Source of the DNA: Patagioenas fasciata
Taxonomy: Eukaryota > Chordata > Aves > Columbiformes > Columbidae
Length of the DNA: 64,000 nt
NCBI RefSeq assembly: GCF_037038585.1
Contig: NC_092541.1
Span: 5,521,445-5,585,444 of the forward strand
Reading direction: 5' to 3'
Each line of letters starts with the position of its first letter. Within the stretch, counting starts at the first letter, position 1. Positions 1-10,319 of this stretch are shown here, piece after piece. The notes under the pieces are model-generated. The model did no database searches. It was not told where the DNA came from and saw nothing but the letters and a program-made list of their open reading frames with translations. The translations under genes and the position numbers were made by a program.

Positions 1-700
1 GACCTAGCTGGCTGGGGAGCAGCTCTGTGGAAAGGGGGGACCTGGGGGTCCTGGTGGACAAGCAGCTCGATAGGAGTGAACAATGTCCTGCTGCAGCAAA
101 GAAGGCCAACAGGATGCCCGGTTGCATTAGCAAGGGCATCACCAGGGGAGACAAAAGAAGTAATTATCACACTCTACTCAGAGCTTGTCAGGACAAATCT
201 CAAATATTGTGTTCAATTTTGATCACTACTATACAAAAAAAGAGATGTGGACAGACTAGAAATACTCCAGAGAAGGCTCACAAAGATGATCAATGGAATA
301 AGAATCTGCAGCATAAGGAAAGGCTGAGAGAACTGGGGTTGTTCAGATTGGGGAAGCATAGGGGAGACCTCAGCACTATGCTCCAGGATTTAATGGGAGC
401 CTAGACAGAAAATGGAGACTCTCTTTTTGCCAGCAGTCACATGAAAAAGATGAGGGGCAATAGGTACAAACTACTGCTGGGAGGTATCTGACTGAACACC
501 AGAGCAAAATTATTCAGGATGACAACAAGGACACGCTGGATTAATCTCCCCAGGGAAGTGGTGGATTCAGAAACATTGGACACGTACAACATGCAGTTAA
601 ACAATGTGCTGGACAATTTTACCTAGCCTGCACTTTTGAAAAGAAAGGTTGGTCCAGGTCATCCTTGTGGTCCCTTTTATTCTGGTATTGTATGATCAAG
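1..700 (+). mobile_element. CR1 LINE relic a, 3' part of ORF2 and tail
   Basis: An old CR1 3' fragment. The GGACCTGGGGGTCCTGGTGG stretch and the GGAAAGGCTGAGAGAACTGG stretch align with the 3' part of ORF2 of the intact CR1 at 30180 and 30460. The end keeps a degraded CR1 tail (GGTTGGTCCAGGTCATCCTT, then a TATTGTATGATC remnant of the 8-base terminal repeat). The frame is broken throughout. The same relic recurs in units 3 to 7, so it was in place before the array expanded. Confidence 0.85.
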
Positions 701-1090
701 ATGCAGACCCATGTCTGGATCTGGGCACTGCAATGAGCTGAAGGACTGCATGAGGTTCCTCTGTTTCACCTGGCTGTGCCCATGTGTGTTGATCATGCAC
801 ACCAGATCAGGTAATGGAGGGGAACGAATGACAGAGATGAGTGTGTGGATTGTCCCCAGGAACTGCTGTTTTGCAGCCCCACTCCTGCCACACTCTGGAA
901 CCCTTTACTCACTTAAGACCATTGCGTGTAGCATGGCCATGAATGTCTTGTTCAGCTCCAAAGGAAAGACCATAAAACAATCCACTGCAGGGAGTCCAAC
1001 CCTCCCCTTCCTCCAAGTTTTCCTTGAGCAGACTGGAACAGTTGCCTCAGAACAAAGGAGGACTCAGAGGCATAGACTGGGATGCAGCAC
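701..1090. other. 3' flank of minus keratin gene, nothing recognised
   Basis: About 390 bases lie between CR1 relic a and the keratin poly(A) signal. No gene or repeat family is recognised. Equivalent stretches are 19602-19985, 32500-32890, 43759-44150, 52189-52580 and 62315-62712. Confidence 0.5.
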
Positions 1091-1392
1091 AAGTTTAATG
1101 AGATTCAAGAAGAAAAGGAGGTGGCTCAGAGGGAGCACCATGGACAGCTGTAAGATTGCAGTGAAACTCCTGCGGAGTGTCAGTCTGCCTGCCCGGCAGA
1201 GGGAGGGACAAAAACAGGTCCCTGCCACACTGTCCTTGGGAGACAGAATCCACAAAAGCAAGAGAGAAAGACATGAGTCGAAGAAGGACACAAGAGTTCA
1301 AAGCTCTGAATGCAATGCTGTGAAGCTCGCTCTCCTTTCAAGGACCATGTTCCAAGGTCTTGAGTTCTTGCCCAAGGACGTTGCCAGCATCT

Positions 1393-1698
1393 TTAGCAGG
1401 GTCGGCATCTGCTGCCACAGTAGCGGCTGGTAATGCAGGAGAGGTCAAAGCCCCCAGAGTTGATGGGCACTCCCTCACAGCTGAGGATGCTGCCAACAGC
1501 AGCAGAGGTGGAGGAGCCCACAACGGTGTTCTGAGGGAAGGAGCTAAGGATGGGGCCGGGCAGGGTCACCACCACGGGGGAGGGCTCAATGACAACGGTG
1601 GAGCTCTGGCACTGCCTGCAACAGGGCTCATTGCAGCTGTTGGCCAGTGGGGTTGGGCCACAGGGCTGGCAGGGCACGCATGGGTTACAGCAAGACAT
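1393..1698 (-). CDS. Feather-type beta-keratin, minus type (copy 1)
   Basis: A 101-residue corneous beta-protein, a structural filament protein of cornified feather or appendage cells. The cysteine-rich N-terminus has Cys at 3, 4, 7, 10, 13, 22, 26, 27 and 30. The conserved central beta-sheet core is about residues 33-66, including [17 protein letters not shown]. The C-terminal tail has Cys at 74, 88, 94, 98 and 101, giving 14 Cys in all for disulfide cross-linking. There is no Gly-Gly-Tyr repeat, which argues against scale or claw types. The start is the ATG of MSCCNPC; an in-frame ATG further upstream lies inside the intron. The intron is inferred at 2008-1720 (GT-AG, 289 bases), leaving a 21-base leader in exon 2. 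The poly(A) signal ATTAAA is at 1099-1094. Residue 8 is Val. The protein is identical to copy 6 (33192). It forms a divergent pair with copy 2. Confidence 0.93.
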   Translation of the reverse strand: MSCCNPCVPCQPCGPTPLANSCNEPCCRQCQSSTVVIEPSPVVVTLPGPILSSFPQNTVVGSSTSAAVGSILSCEGVPINSGGFDLSCITSRYCGSRCRPC

Positions 1699-2039
1699 GT
1701 CTCTGGGACAGAGGCTCACCTGAGAAGACAGGAAGAAAGAGAGCATGACATGCACCTGAGAAGCAGCACTGCACCCAAAAACAGAGGACACAAGGCACTT
1801 CTTGGCCCAGCATACGCTGCCCATCTCAAATCCCAGGAGCCACCTCCACTAAGTCCCTGCCTCTCTCAGCGGAAGACCTTCTCTCCCCTTCCCTCTCCCA
1901 TGAGAAGCAGCTCTCACCCCAGGGCAAGGACAGACCCTATCAGCTGAGACACACATTGAAAAAAGACCCCAGATTCTGAAGGAGAAGGACAAGAGGCTTC
2001 ACACTCACCTGACTCCCAAGGAGAATGAAGCGAGAGAAG

Positions 2040-2160
2040 TGGATGAGAGAGCAGGGAGTTGGACGGTCATTTATAGGAGTCCTGCACTGCCTCAGGCTCA
2101 GGCACCCTTTGTGGAAACAATAATTTTCTGACAAGCTCATGATGAATGTAAAACACATAG
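2040..2160 (-). promoter_or_regulatory. Promoter of minus keratin copy 1
   Basis: TATAAAT is at 2075-2069 on the minus strand. Just upstream is a GCCTGAGGC palindrome matching the AP-2 consensus GCCNNNGGC, then CCACAAAGGGTGCCTGAGCC and GAGCTTGTCAGAAAATTATT. This block is shared with the plus-strand promoters. The start site is inferred ~30 bases downstream, giving a first exon of roughly 35 bases ending at the donor CAG/GTGAGT (2009/2008). Confidence 0.7.
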
Positions 2161-3477
2161 GCTAATGGCATGGGTTGTGGCCTGATTTCGTGCACTGCCG
2201 CCTTTTCATTTCCTGTTTTCTGCCATGTGCTTTCCCATACGAAGACTTTTTCTGTAAGTGCCAGGATAAAAGGCCTGAGGATTTCCAGGGTAGACAGACG
2301 TCAGTGCAGGCAGAAGATTCAGTCTAATCGCTGGTGGCATCCTGTGCAGGTAGGTGATTTTCACCTGGGTCATTACTGTGGGCTCCTTTGTGGCAAAGTT
2401 GTCCGGAAAAGGGCAATGCTTTAATGTTTCCCATCCGCTGGCCAAGGACTGACATTTGGGACAACATGCCATATCCTTTTCTCTTGTTTCCTCCACCTCT
2501 CTGATGGTCGCTCATTGTTGGACTCAGGTGGGCTTCTGCTAGGGGTGTCTGATACTATTACGACACTAACAGTGCTCTCAGGATGATTTTGTTGGGCTCC
2601 TTTGTCTCATGTTCTCTCGTTACACTCTCTGCAGGTCCTCAGGAAATGCCAGGAGATTGTTTGAGGCCTGGTTTTCTGTTTGGAACTTGAATCCTTTTCT
2701 AGCACAGTGGTCCCCAGGATCTCCTCAACAAAGTCCACACTTGCTGATGGCTTTCTGGCTTTCTGTGAGCATACAGATTGTTGCATGGTTTGATGCAGAC
2801 CTGCACGAGCACACTTGTGTCCCTCTGTACCTCTGTGACCCTCATCATGAAGACACGTGCATGTCGTAGCAGGGGACTCTTCCCTGGTGTGTCCAAGAGC
2901 ACCGTAGAGGAGCAGGTTGCCTTTCCCAAAAGGAGCCCATCTGAAGCTGAATGGTGGTGCTTTTGTCCTGGCAGAGAGGTTCTCAGAGAGCTGAAACGCA
3001 ATCTCTGCCTCCTACACCCTCCCGTTCTTAATGTAAGAACATGGAGAAAGTCCAAGAAACCCTAGCTACCAGTGCAGTACATTGTCCCTGGGGTGATACT
3101 CTGCTGGTGCAGTGTTGCTGGTGGCTGGGGTGGGACACAGGTTCCTCATGTCCATGACAATGCTATATGTATTTCTGCAACTGGTCAGCCTGGTGCTGAG
3201 TGAGGCAGTGGCTGACAATTCTCATCAAATGTGTATTAGACTGGGATCCAGGTGTAGCTCTGCTGTGACATGGAGGACCAAGTCTCTGCGTGCATTAGGG
3301 AGAGCCCAACAGTTTTCAGTCAAACTCCTTTGCTTTTCAAGCACCAGGGCTTCCACGTCCCCATAAAAGAACTGAGTCTGAGGGCCCAGCAGGTGTGTCT
3401 GAGAATGCAGGGACGTGTGTAGTAGGGAAAACCACAAACACTCTGATGGTTTTCACAAGTTGGTTGGTCAAAGTCAG
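2161..3477. other. Divergent spacer, minus-gene side
   Basis: To about 2330 the sequence is alignable, in reverse complement, with the region upstream of the plus gene (7500-7640), so it is extended promoter. From 2330 to 3477 I recognise no gene or repeat. Short open frames here are neither domain-bearing nor frame-conserved. Confidence 0.5.
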
Positions 3478-5133
3478 TGTTCGATCACGAAGGAACTGTT
3501 GTGTATTGACCACAACTCCATATTCTGCATCCCACTGGATTGTTTAAGAGTGAATCAAAAAGAAAAGCCTGCATTGAAGGATTGAAGTTGAATCTGTTAA
3601 CAAGAGTTAAGGAATGTGGGTAAATTCTTAAGGCTGTTTTGGATGGTTTTTACCATCCTCCTTCATTTCTTATTGTTACCAATTTAAATTATTCTTCTCC
3701 AAGTCAGGCCTATTTTGCCCCTAATGATCATTGGTGAGTAATACCCCTGTCTTTACCAGGACCCATCACGGTTTTCACCTTATGTTTTCCACCTGTCCCG
3801 TAGATGAAGGAGACAGTAGCCAGCTGGGTGGGTGCCTGGAAGCCGGCCAAGGTCTTCTTGGATTTGCAACAGTTACGGCAGTTAAAAGTGACCAGGAGTG
3901 TCTGTCATTTCCATGCTTTAATTCCGTTTTCTGTCTGTGCTATCACAACCAGCCTCTTTTTCCTGCTCTTGCTCTTGCTCTGCTGTAGGGTTGATTAGCA
4001 GTAATGTCAACTGATATTTGTGCTTGTGTACCCAGGACATACGATCCCTTTGCGTGCCATGCCCCCTCATTCTGGAGATGCTGGGAAGCTCAAGATGAGC
4101 CTCTCTGGCCAAAACGATTTCTCCTACAATCTTCTCCTTACATCCATGCAACCATCTTCTGTATTTGAGCCTCCTGCCCAAGACCACTTCCATCCAGATC
4201 AAGAGGAATGGCCTCGAGTGCTTATGATGCTGCTGTCATCCCAGGGTCTCCTGAAGCACTGGGGTCTTCCCATGGACACAGTACAAGTCGGGATAACCAT
4301 GTTTAAGGCATGCTCGGAGGCCAACGGGAATATTTCTGAGCAGAGATACAGCAAAGGAATGGCTGAAACCCCACCAAAAAAGACCCTGGGCACCTGATAG
4401 GATGGGAGGTGGATGCTGTGCAGCAGGGAGCAAGGGTTGATTTTCCTGAGGCCAGGGATCCTCCTGCATGGCCTGTAGCCACAAAGCCACCTCAGCCCAG
4501 CCTCAACCCCTCTCCATGACAAACCAACTCTCCTCTGCTCTCTCCCATAATCACAATCTCAGAGCACTAACATGGGACCAAGGGAAAGGTATCAAGTGAG
4601 TTGTTCTTGAAGGTTGGACACCTTCCTATAAGAGGAGTGCAAGGAGACAAAGGAATTCTCATTCACTTGATTCCTAATGTGAAGGAGGTGACTGAACTGT
4701 TTGAGGGAGTGACCAGTTGAACTAGTTTTTCTTTTGTCTTCACATGGCCTCAGGCTAAAGGTCACACACTGCATAAGCTACAATTTTCCTGCATGCTCCT
4801 AAAGAATGGTAATTTTGCAGGTAATGACATCACACGTGCTGCTGTTTCTCTTTATGCTGCCTTTGATTTCCCGCCCCGAGTGCCCCACCAAGGGTGCTTG
4901 GCTAAGAAGTGAGAGAAGCTCTGGAGAGACATTTTGGACACGGTTGGGCTGCAGCGGTGTCTCCTGAAGGGGTGATCGCAAGAGCTTTGCTGGACTTCAA
5001 CAGAGGCCTGGGGAGGATATGGCCAGAAGAGCGTTGCAGTGATGGGGGCAATTCAGTTCAGGGTCCCTGTGTGTTGACCTGGAGAGAAACCTGAATTTCC
5101 TGGTATTGCTGCTGCACCTTGTGCTCTGCATTT
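3478..5133. other. Divergent spacer, central part
   Basis: This stretch is present in units 1, 2, 4 and 6 and deleted in units 3 and 5. It holds a CT-rich tract around 3955-3985 (CTCTTGCTCTTGCTC). No coding or RNA feature is recognised. Confidence 0.45.
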
Positions 5134-5340
5134 CACAGAATCATGGAACTGTTGAGGTTGGAAGGCACCTCTGCAGCTGACCTGGCCCAATGCCTCTACT
5201 AGAGTAGGGTCAGCTAGAGCACATTGACTAAGAGCTTTATCAAGACAGGATTGGAGTATCTCCACAGCTAGAACTCCACAACCACTTTGAACTAATTCTA
5301 CCAGTGTTTGAGCACCTCCATAGTGAAAAAGCTTTTATTT
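5134..5340 (-). mobile_element. CR1 relic c, 3' end, minus strand
   Basis: Begins CACAGAATCATGGAACTGTT then GAGGTTGGAAGGCACCTCTG. This is the usual appearance of a CR1 3' end read from its complementary strand. It is a short, 5'-truncated, old fragment. Confidence 0.75.
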
Positions 5341-5721
5341 GGACCTGCGGATGCACAAGTGGTATGGGAAGGGTTCTTCAAGGCAGGCAGCGTTCCCATG
5401 TGGCTTTACACCACTGGTCACTCACTGCAGCATTCAAAACTCATTGACGTGTCTCAGTGGACCCCAAATCCCACAACGGAAGAGCACTTTCCGCACAGTT
5501 ACCTGATGGGAGGCAGCTGTGGAGCAGTGCACAGTCAGGAACCCCAGCTAGGGCAGTCCAGAGGTGCCCTCCTCTGTCTACTGCTGAGAGTTGTCTTATG
5601 CAGGGGATGCGTCATCTCCCAGAACACTTTGAGGACCCTGAGGAGAGTCTTTCCCTCCATCATTTGGGGAGGAGGAAAGGCACTGTGGTGTGGGCCAAAA
5701 TGCCTGCATTTAAGGAAAAGC
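5341..5721. other. Spacer between CR1 relics c and d
   Basis: About 380 bases with no recognised feature. It is flanked by oppositely oriented CR1 fragments. Confidence 0.4.
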
Positions 5722-6090
5722 ATCTAGTTCTGGTCCTCCGGTTTGAGCATGACAGGGAATTACTGGATGGAGTCCAGCGGCAGGCTAGGAAGACAATCAG
5801 AGCCTACAGCATCTTTCTGAAGAGGAGAGACTGAGACAGCTGTGTCAGTTCAGCCTGGAAAAGAGAAGGCTGAGAGGTGATCTTATCAATGTTTACAAGT
5901 ATCTGACAAGTGGATGTCAAAAGGATGCTACCAGAACCCTTTCACGGGTGGCCAGTGATAGGATGATAGGCAACGGGCACAGGCTGAAGCACAGGAGCTT
6001 CCATCTGAACATGAGGAATAACTTCTTCTAGGGTGACAAAGCACAGGAACAGGCTGTCCAGAGAGGTTCTGGAGTCTCCTTCTCTGGAGA
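5722..6090 (+). mobile_element. CR1 relic d, ORF2 3' part, tail deleted
   Basis: The stretches GAGAAGGCTGAGAGGTGATC and GAACAGGCTGTCCAGAGAGG match the ORF2 C-terminal region of the intact CR1 (30480-30720). The relic stops abruptly after CTTCTCTGGAGA. The unit 2 copy continues to the CR1 tail, so the 3' end was removed here by a ~160-base deletion. Confidence 0.8.
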
Positions 6091-7639
6091 CCCGCTGCTT
6101 TCCTCTGCGTGGTGATGTTAGCTGGTGTTTGAATCCCATTCTCCTTCTCCAGGCCATAGGACCAAGAAGCTACATCTCCTGCATCTCAGCCACGGCCAAA
6201 TAGTTTGTAAGAACAGTTTGGAGTCAGTGTCTCATTAGAGGCTTGGAAAGAGACCTTACAGCACTGCTGGACTTATCTAGTATTGCTGGCACTTGGCATC
6301 CTAGGCTCTGTCCAGCGTTGGTGTTCTTTACTGATGTCCATGCCTACACGCCTCATGTTCACCATCTTCCTCCTCTCAGCCTCCCCAGGCTCTCATTCTT
6401 TTTCCTATAGCTCCTGGTTATGGGCAAGCCTCGTTCACAGAGCCAGGTGAATCCTGTAACATCAAAGCATTTACAAGAGTCAGATGCAAAGACCCTGGGA
6501 AACAGCTCAGCTCTTTGAAGCTGCCTGGAGCCAAGATAAAATGAGTTGTCCAGGGTTGGGCTTTCTCCTCACTGAGACCAGAGTGCTGTGGCACTGTCCC
6601 TGACCTCTTAGATGAGGGGTTGAGACTGTGTCAATGCCTGGTACTGACACACAGTGGTGCCAAGGCGGGACTCAGAATGGTCAGGCACAACTATGTACAC
6701 ACACACACACATGCACTAAACACGTATCCAACATGCTCACGTGTGCAACAGGAATCTCAGAGATGCACAGACATAAGCAAATATGCACGAGGCCAGAGAC
6801 ATGCAACGAATTCTACAGGAAAATAGAAACACAGTCTCACCAGCGGCACACAGGTGTGTGCACAGCTAGGCAGACAAGCACAGAGATGTGCATGTAGGGA
6901 ATCAGACTGGCACACAGTCACGCTAACAGGCACAGTCTTACAGATGAGCACATAGAAATGGACGTCACTGAAGACCTGCCAGGGACGTCCCCTCCAGAGC
7001 ACGGACGGGGCACTCTAAGCAGGACAAATGCGCTGGCAGCATTGCTTCAGGAGTCTCAGGGATCCATGGAGCGCCCAGAGAGAGGAGGAGGCCAAATAGG
7101 TTGCAATTTCCTCCTGAGGGCAGCTTAGAGTGACAGAGAGATAAAAACATGAAGTGCAGCCCACACTCCTAGGAATATGAGAGCCAGAGACTGGTGCAAG
7201 GAGACAAGGAAGAATGACAGAGGGTAGTGCACAGAGTCACAGGAGTCTTTGGGGACAAGTCAAGGATTGCAGTGCTGGGAGCAGCTGGGGCCCTTGCTGT
7301 CAGCAAGATCATACAAAAGAACCCAGCAGAGATCCCCAGGATGACACCACCTGCCTCCACTGGACCCTCCAGCTCTTAGTCCCTGTCTTCTGAACACAAT
7401 GATTCATCCTCGCCCCGGAAATCCTGGGATTTCTCATCCAGCCTTCTAAAGAAGCATCTGTGACAGAATGGACACGAACTAAAAAGAAATACATGCCAAC
7501 ATGTGTCCAACCCAGAAGTCCTCAGACCTCTAATCCCGGCACTTAAAGAGAAAGCCTTCATATAGGAAAATATGTGGCAGATACCAGGAAATGGAAAGGC
7601 AGCAGTGCAGGAATCCAGGACACAGTCCATACCATTAGC
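6091..7639. other. Divergent spacer, plus-gene side, with CA-rich tract
   Basis: A CA-rich tract spans 6640-6960, with (AC)7 at 6697-6710 and many diverged ACACAG/GTGTGC words. From about 7500 the sequence aligns with the distal promoter region of the minus genes. No gene is recognised in between. Confidence 0.5.
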
Positions 7640-7755
7640 TGGTGTGTTTTGCATTCACCATGAGCTTGTCAGAAAATTATTACTTCCACAAAGGGTGCCT
7701 GAGCCTGAGGCAGTGCAGGACTCCTATAAAAATCAGCCCAGTACCCTGCTCTCTC
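7640..7755 (+). promoter_or_regulatory. Promoter of plus keratin copy 2
   Basis: TATAAAA at 7725-7731 is preceded by the AP-2-like GCCTGAGGC (7703-7711) and the shared GAGCTTGTCAGAAAATTATT block. The transcription start is inferred near 7755. The donor CAG/GTGAGT is at 7791/7792. Confidence 0.7.
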
Positions 7756-8100
7756 ATCCACTTCTTTCGCCTCCTTCTCCTTGGGAATCAGGTGAGTGTG
7801 AGGTCTCTTCTTCACGTGCTTCTGGATCAGGTGTCTTTCCTCAATGTGTGTGCCATCTGAAAGGGTCTGTCCTGATGGGAGCTTTTTCCCGTGGGAGAGG
7901 GAAGTGGAGGAAAGGTCTTCTGAAGAGAGAGTTTGGGGCTTAGTGGAGGTGGTTTCTGGGACTTGAGGTGGGCAGCGTATGCTGGGCCAGGTGCTGCCTT
8001 GGCTCCAAGGTGTTTTGGTGCAGTGTTGCTTGTCAAGAGCAACGCCTCATGCTCTATTTCCTTCTGCCCTCTCTCTCAGGTGAACCTTTAGCCAAGAGAC

Positions 8101-8406
8101 ATGTCCTGTTGCAACCCATGTCTGCCCTGCCAGCCCTGTGGCCCAACCCCGCTGGCCAACAGCTGCAATGAGCCCTGTTGCAGGCAGTGCCAGAGCTCCA
8201 CCGTTGTCATTGAGCCCTCCCCCGTGGTGGTGACCCTGCCTGGCCCCATCCTCAGCTCCTTCCCTCAGAACACTGTTGTGGGCTCCTCCACCTCTGCTGC
8301 CGTTGGCAGCATCCTCAGCTGTGAGGGAGTGCCCATCAACTCTGGGGGCTTTGACCTCTCCTGCATTACCAGCCGCTACTGTGGCAGCAGATGTCGCCCC
8401 TGCTAA
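8101..8406 (+). CDS. Feather-type beta-keratin, plus type (copy 2)
   Basis: A complete 101-residue beta-keratin with the same layout as the minus copies: Cys-rich head, 34-residue beta core, Cys-rich tail ending RCRPC. Residue 8 is Leu (CLPC), the mark of plus-strand copies. The 5'UTR intron is inferred at 7792-8079 (288 bases, polypyrimidine CTCTCTCTCAG acceptor), with a 21-base leader beginning GTGAACC in exon 2. The poly(A) signal ATTAAA is at 8676-8681. The protein is identical to copies 5 and 7. All expression signals look intact. The next gene, copy 3, is on the same strand, the only break in the alternating pattern. Confidence 0.93.
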   Translation: MSCCNPCLPCQPCGPTPLANSCNEPCCRQCQSSTVVIEPSPVVVTLPGPILSSFPQNTVVGSSTSAAVGSILSCEGVPINSGGFDLSCITSRYCGSRCRPC

Positions 8407-8699
8407 AGCTGCTGACAACTACTTTGGGCAAGAACCTCTCAAGACCTTAGAACATGGTCCTTGAAAGGAGAGAGAGCTTCGCAGCATTGCATTCAGAGCT
8501 TTGAACCATTGTTTCCTTCTTCCACTTGTATCTCTGTTTTTTTCCTTTGCTGATTCTGTCTCCAAGGCCAGCCTAGCAGTGACCTGTTTCTCTCTCGCTC
8601 TTGAGGAGTTTCGCCACATCCTTGGGGCTACATGTGGTGCTCCTTCTGAGACACCTCCTTTCCTTCTTGAGACTCATTAAAGTTGTGCTTCATCCAAGC

Positions 8700-9349
8700 C
8701 TGGGCCTCCGAGTCCTCTTTTGCTCTTCAGCAACTCTTTCAGTCTTCTCAGGGAAAAGGTGAATGAAGGGGAGGGTGAGACTCTTTGCAGTGGATTTTGT
8801 CACTTTGCAACACAGTAAATCAATTCCATGTTTTCATAAATAAATGGAGTGGAGTTGCTCGTGAGGGACAGTCAACTTAGTGGGTGTCTCAGCCTTGCTT
8901 TGCTCCCTTGAGCATAGACATAGGCATTTCTTCACCAACATTTTCTGCTCTTCCCAGTCACACCTGATGTAATCTCCAGCCACGGTCCACGTTAGACCTA
9001 ATAGGCACTTTGGTCATTTAAAGTAAACAATTAAGAATGAGGCAATTAAGAAACCAATGCACCCAGGAACTGTCACACATGCAATTACGTGTAATGGGAA
9101 TCAGTCATTTCATGGCAATGGTGAGTTTCAGCAGAGCAGAAATGTTGGTCAAATCTCTGCCAGGTTCTTTCTGCTGTGGTCCATTTCCACACCTGAGCCC
9201 TAGTATGTCAGACCATTATATGGGGTAAGTGGTTTCTCTCAGTCAGAAACAAAGGGGGTTTGTCCTTCTGAAAGGAATTAAAATAGTAGATTTAACACAC
9301 CATGGCTTTGCTCCTTCCCTCTTGTCTGGACAGCTGATTCCTTCTGGTC
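8700..9349. other. 3' flank of plus keratin gene
   Basis: AT-richer flank between the poly(A) region and the olfactory-receptor fragment. No gene is recognised. Around 8915-8990 this copy carries variants that differ from unit 4, marking the end of strict unit 1/unit 4 similarity. Confidence 0.45.
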
Positions 9350-9830
9350 ATGTACTGGACCGTGGCAATTGAGAACAAGACACCTGTAATTGATCTCATT
9401 CTCCTGGGCCTTTCATCCCTCCCCGGGTGGGCACATGCCCTCATGTGCCATTATCTTCTCCATGTATCTTCGAATCCTGGAAGAGAATGACCTTCATTCT
9501 TCTTCCTCCTCATATTTCCTTGGTGGAGACCTGGTAGACCACCACTGTTGTGTCAAAAATGATGGAGACTTTCCTTGCCTTGAGGAAAATCATGTATGTT
9601 GTCTGCTTCCGGGCACAGTCATTCTGATGTTTTCCCATCTTCCTGACTGTCACTGAGTTCATGATCCTCTCACTCATGTCCTTGAATTGTAACGTCACCA
9701 TATGCAAATTTTTTCATTGCAGCACTCCCATGAGAGAGAAAACATCTTTCCTGCAAGCCTTGGTAGCAATGGCATTGGGATTGTGGTCACGTTCACACCG
9801 TTGCCACTTCTGCTGACTGGCCCTTCTGCA
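9350..9830 (+). pseudogene. Olfactory receptor pseudogene fragment (unit 1)
   Basis: Translation in shifting frames shows class II olfactory receptor landmarks in order. The N-terminus reads AIENKTPVIDLILLGLSSLP, the usual glycosylation site followed by F/LILLGLS. Then comes ETW*TTTVVSKMMETFL, corresponding to EIWYTTTVVPKM. Next is TVTEFMILSLMSLNCNVTIC, corresponding to TEFxLLxxMAYDRYVAIC, with the DRY motif degraded to NCN. TM1 and TM2 between the first two blocks are missing, the first tyrosine position is a stop, and frames shift several times. Normal receptors have ~310 residues, so this is a dead 5' half. It resembles family 6-like receptors, but the subfamily is uncertain. Confidence 0.75.
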
Positions 9831-9914
9831 TCAAGAAAGGTGCTGCTGGGATCCAAGTCCATGACTCAGCCTTCCCTGATCCTGATCTGACAGCCACCAC
9901 CACTCTTGTGTATG

Positions 9915-10319
9915 CGTCTAATTGGATCAAAGGGCTGGACAAAATGTCTTCTGAGGGAAGGCTGAAGGAGATAAGTTTTCTGCTGGATGAACAGAAAGCT
10001 CTGGTGGACCTCCTCAACATATTCTAGTACTTAAATAATATCTCCAAAGAAGTTGGCAACTCTCTTACTCAAAGGAGCCACATGGAGAAGACAAGTGTCA
10101 ATGAGTCCAAGGGTCACTGGGAGAGGTTTCAGTTTGACATAAGAAATACCTTTGCTACAGTAAGACCAATCCATCACTGGAGTGACCTCCCAGGGATGTG
10201 GTAGAGTTCCCATCACCACAAGTTTCCACAATGTGATTGGACAGGGTGGTAGCTAATCTCATCTTGTCTCTCTCTCCCATTAAAGGTTGGACCAGGTGAT
10301 CATTCAAGGTCACTTCCAG
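9915..10319 (+). mobile_element. CR1 relic b, 3' end, cut at the unit junction
   Basis: The stretches GACCTCCCAGGGATGTGGTA and AAGGTTGGACCAGGTGATCA are diverged CR1 3'UTR sequence. In the other units the tail continues into TATTCAATATTCTATGATTC. Here it stops at CTTCCAG and jumps straight to sequence equivalent to 2815. Confidence 0.8.

Larger units (their letters stand above)
1..10319. repeat. Array unit 1 (left-truncated)
   Basis: Tandem unit carrying keratin copies at 1393 (minus) and 8101 (plus). From base 1 to about 9.4 kb it is collinear with unit 4 at a constant offset of 31,799 bases, with only scattered substitutions in the stretches compared. Its first ~950 bases lie left of the window. 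It ends at the tail of CR1 relic b (CTTCCAG), where it joins unit 2 through a deletion junction. Confidence 0.85.

Noticed and set aside
27-404. Repeated 125-codon open frame that could look like a small gene family
   Set aside because: It is a frame through CR1 relic a. Alignment with the intact ORF2 shows it runs out of the true frame for part of its length.
711-1433. A 240-codon plus-strand open frame in the 3' flank of copy 1, recurring in other units at varying lengths
   Set aside because: It is truncated by substitutions in several units (33061, 52749) and has no recognisable domain. Its right part is antisense to the keratin 3'UTR.
1393-1698. Scale, claw or keratinocyte-type beta-keratin
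   Set aside because: These have Gly/Tyr-rich repeats after the core. Here the tail is short, lacks such repeats and ends RCRPC, as in feather types.
1360-1947. A 195-codon plus-strand open frame across keratin copy 1, with equivalents over every other minus copy
   Set aside because: It is the exact antisense of the keratin exon and intron. Its openness follows from the GC-rich coding strand, and it has no start context or domain of its own.
6640-6960. CA-rich tract as a CRISPR-like or structured repeat
   Set aside because: It is a simple diverged dinucleotide tract with no regular spacer and repeat lengths, in a vertebrate genome.
7169-7360. Minus-strand 63-codon frame with a hydrophobic segment (ILGISAGFFCMILLTA), recurring in units 1, 3, 4 and 5
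   Set aside because: It is conserved only as far as the whole unit is. It has no family match, is deleted in unit 6, and shows no splice or promoter signals.
8047-8418. A 123-codon minus-strand open frame over plus keratin copies
   Set aside because: It is a shadow of the keratin coding region on the other strand.
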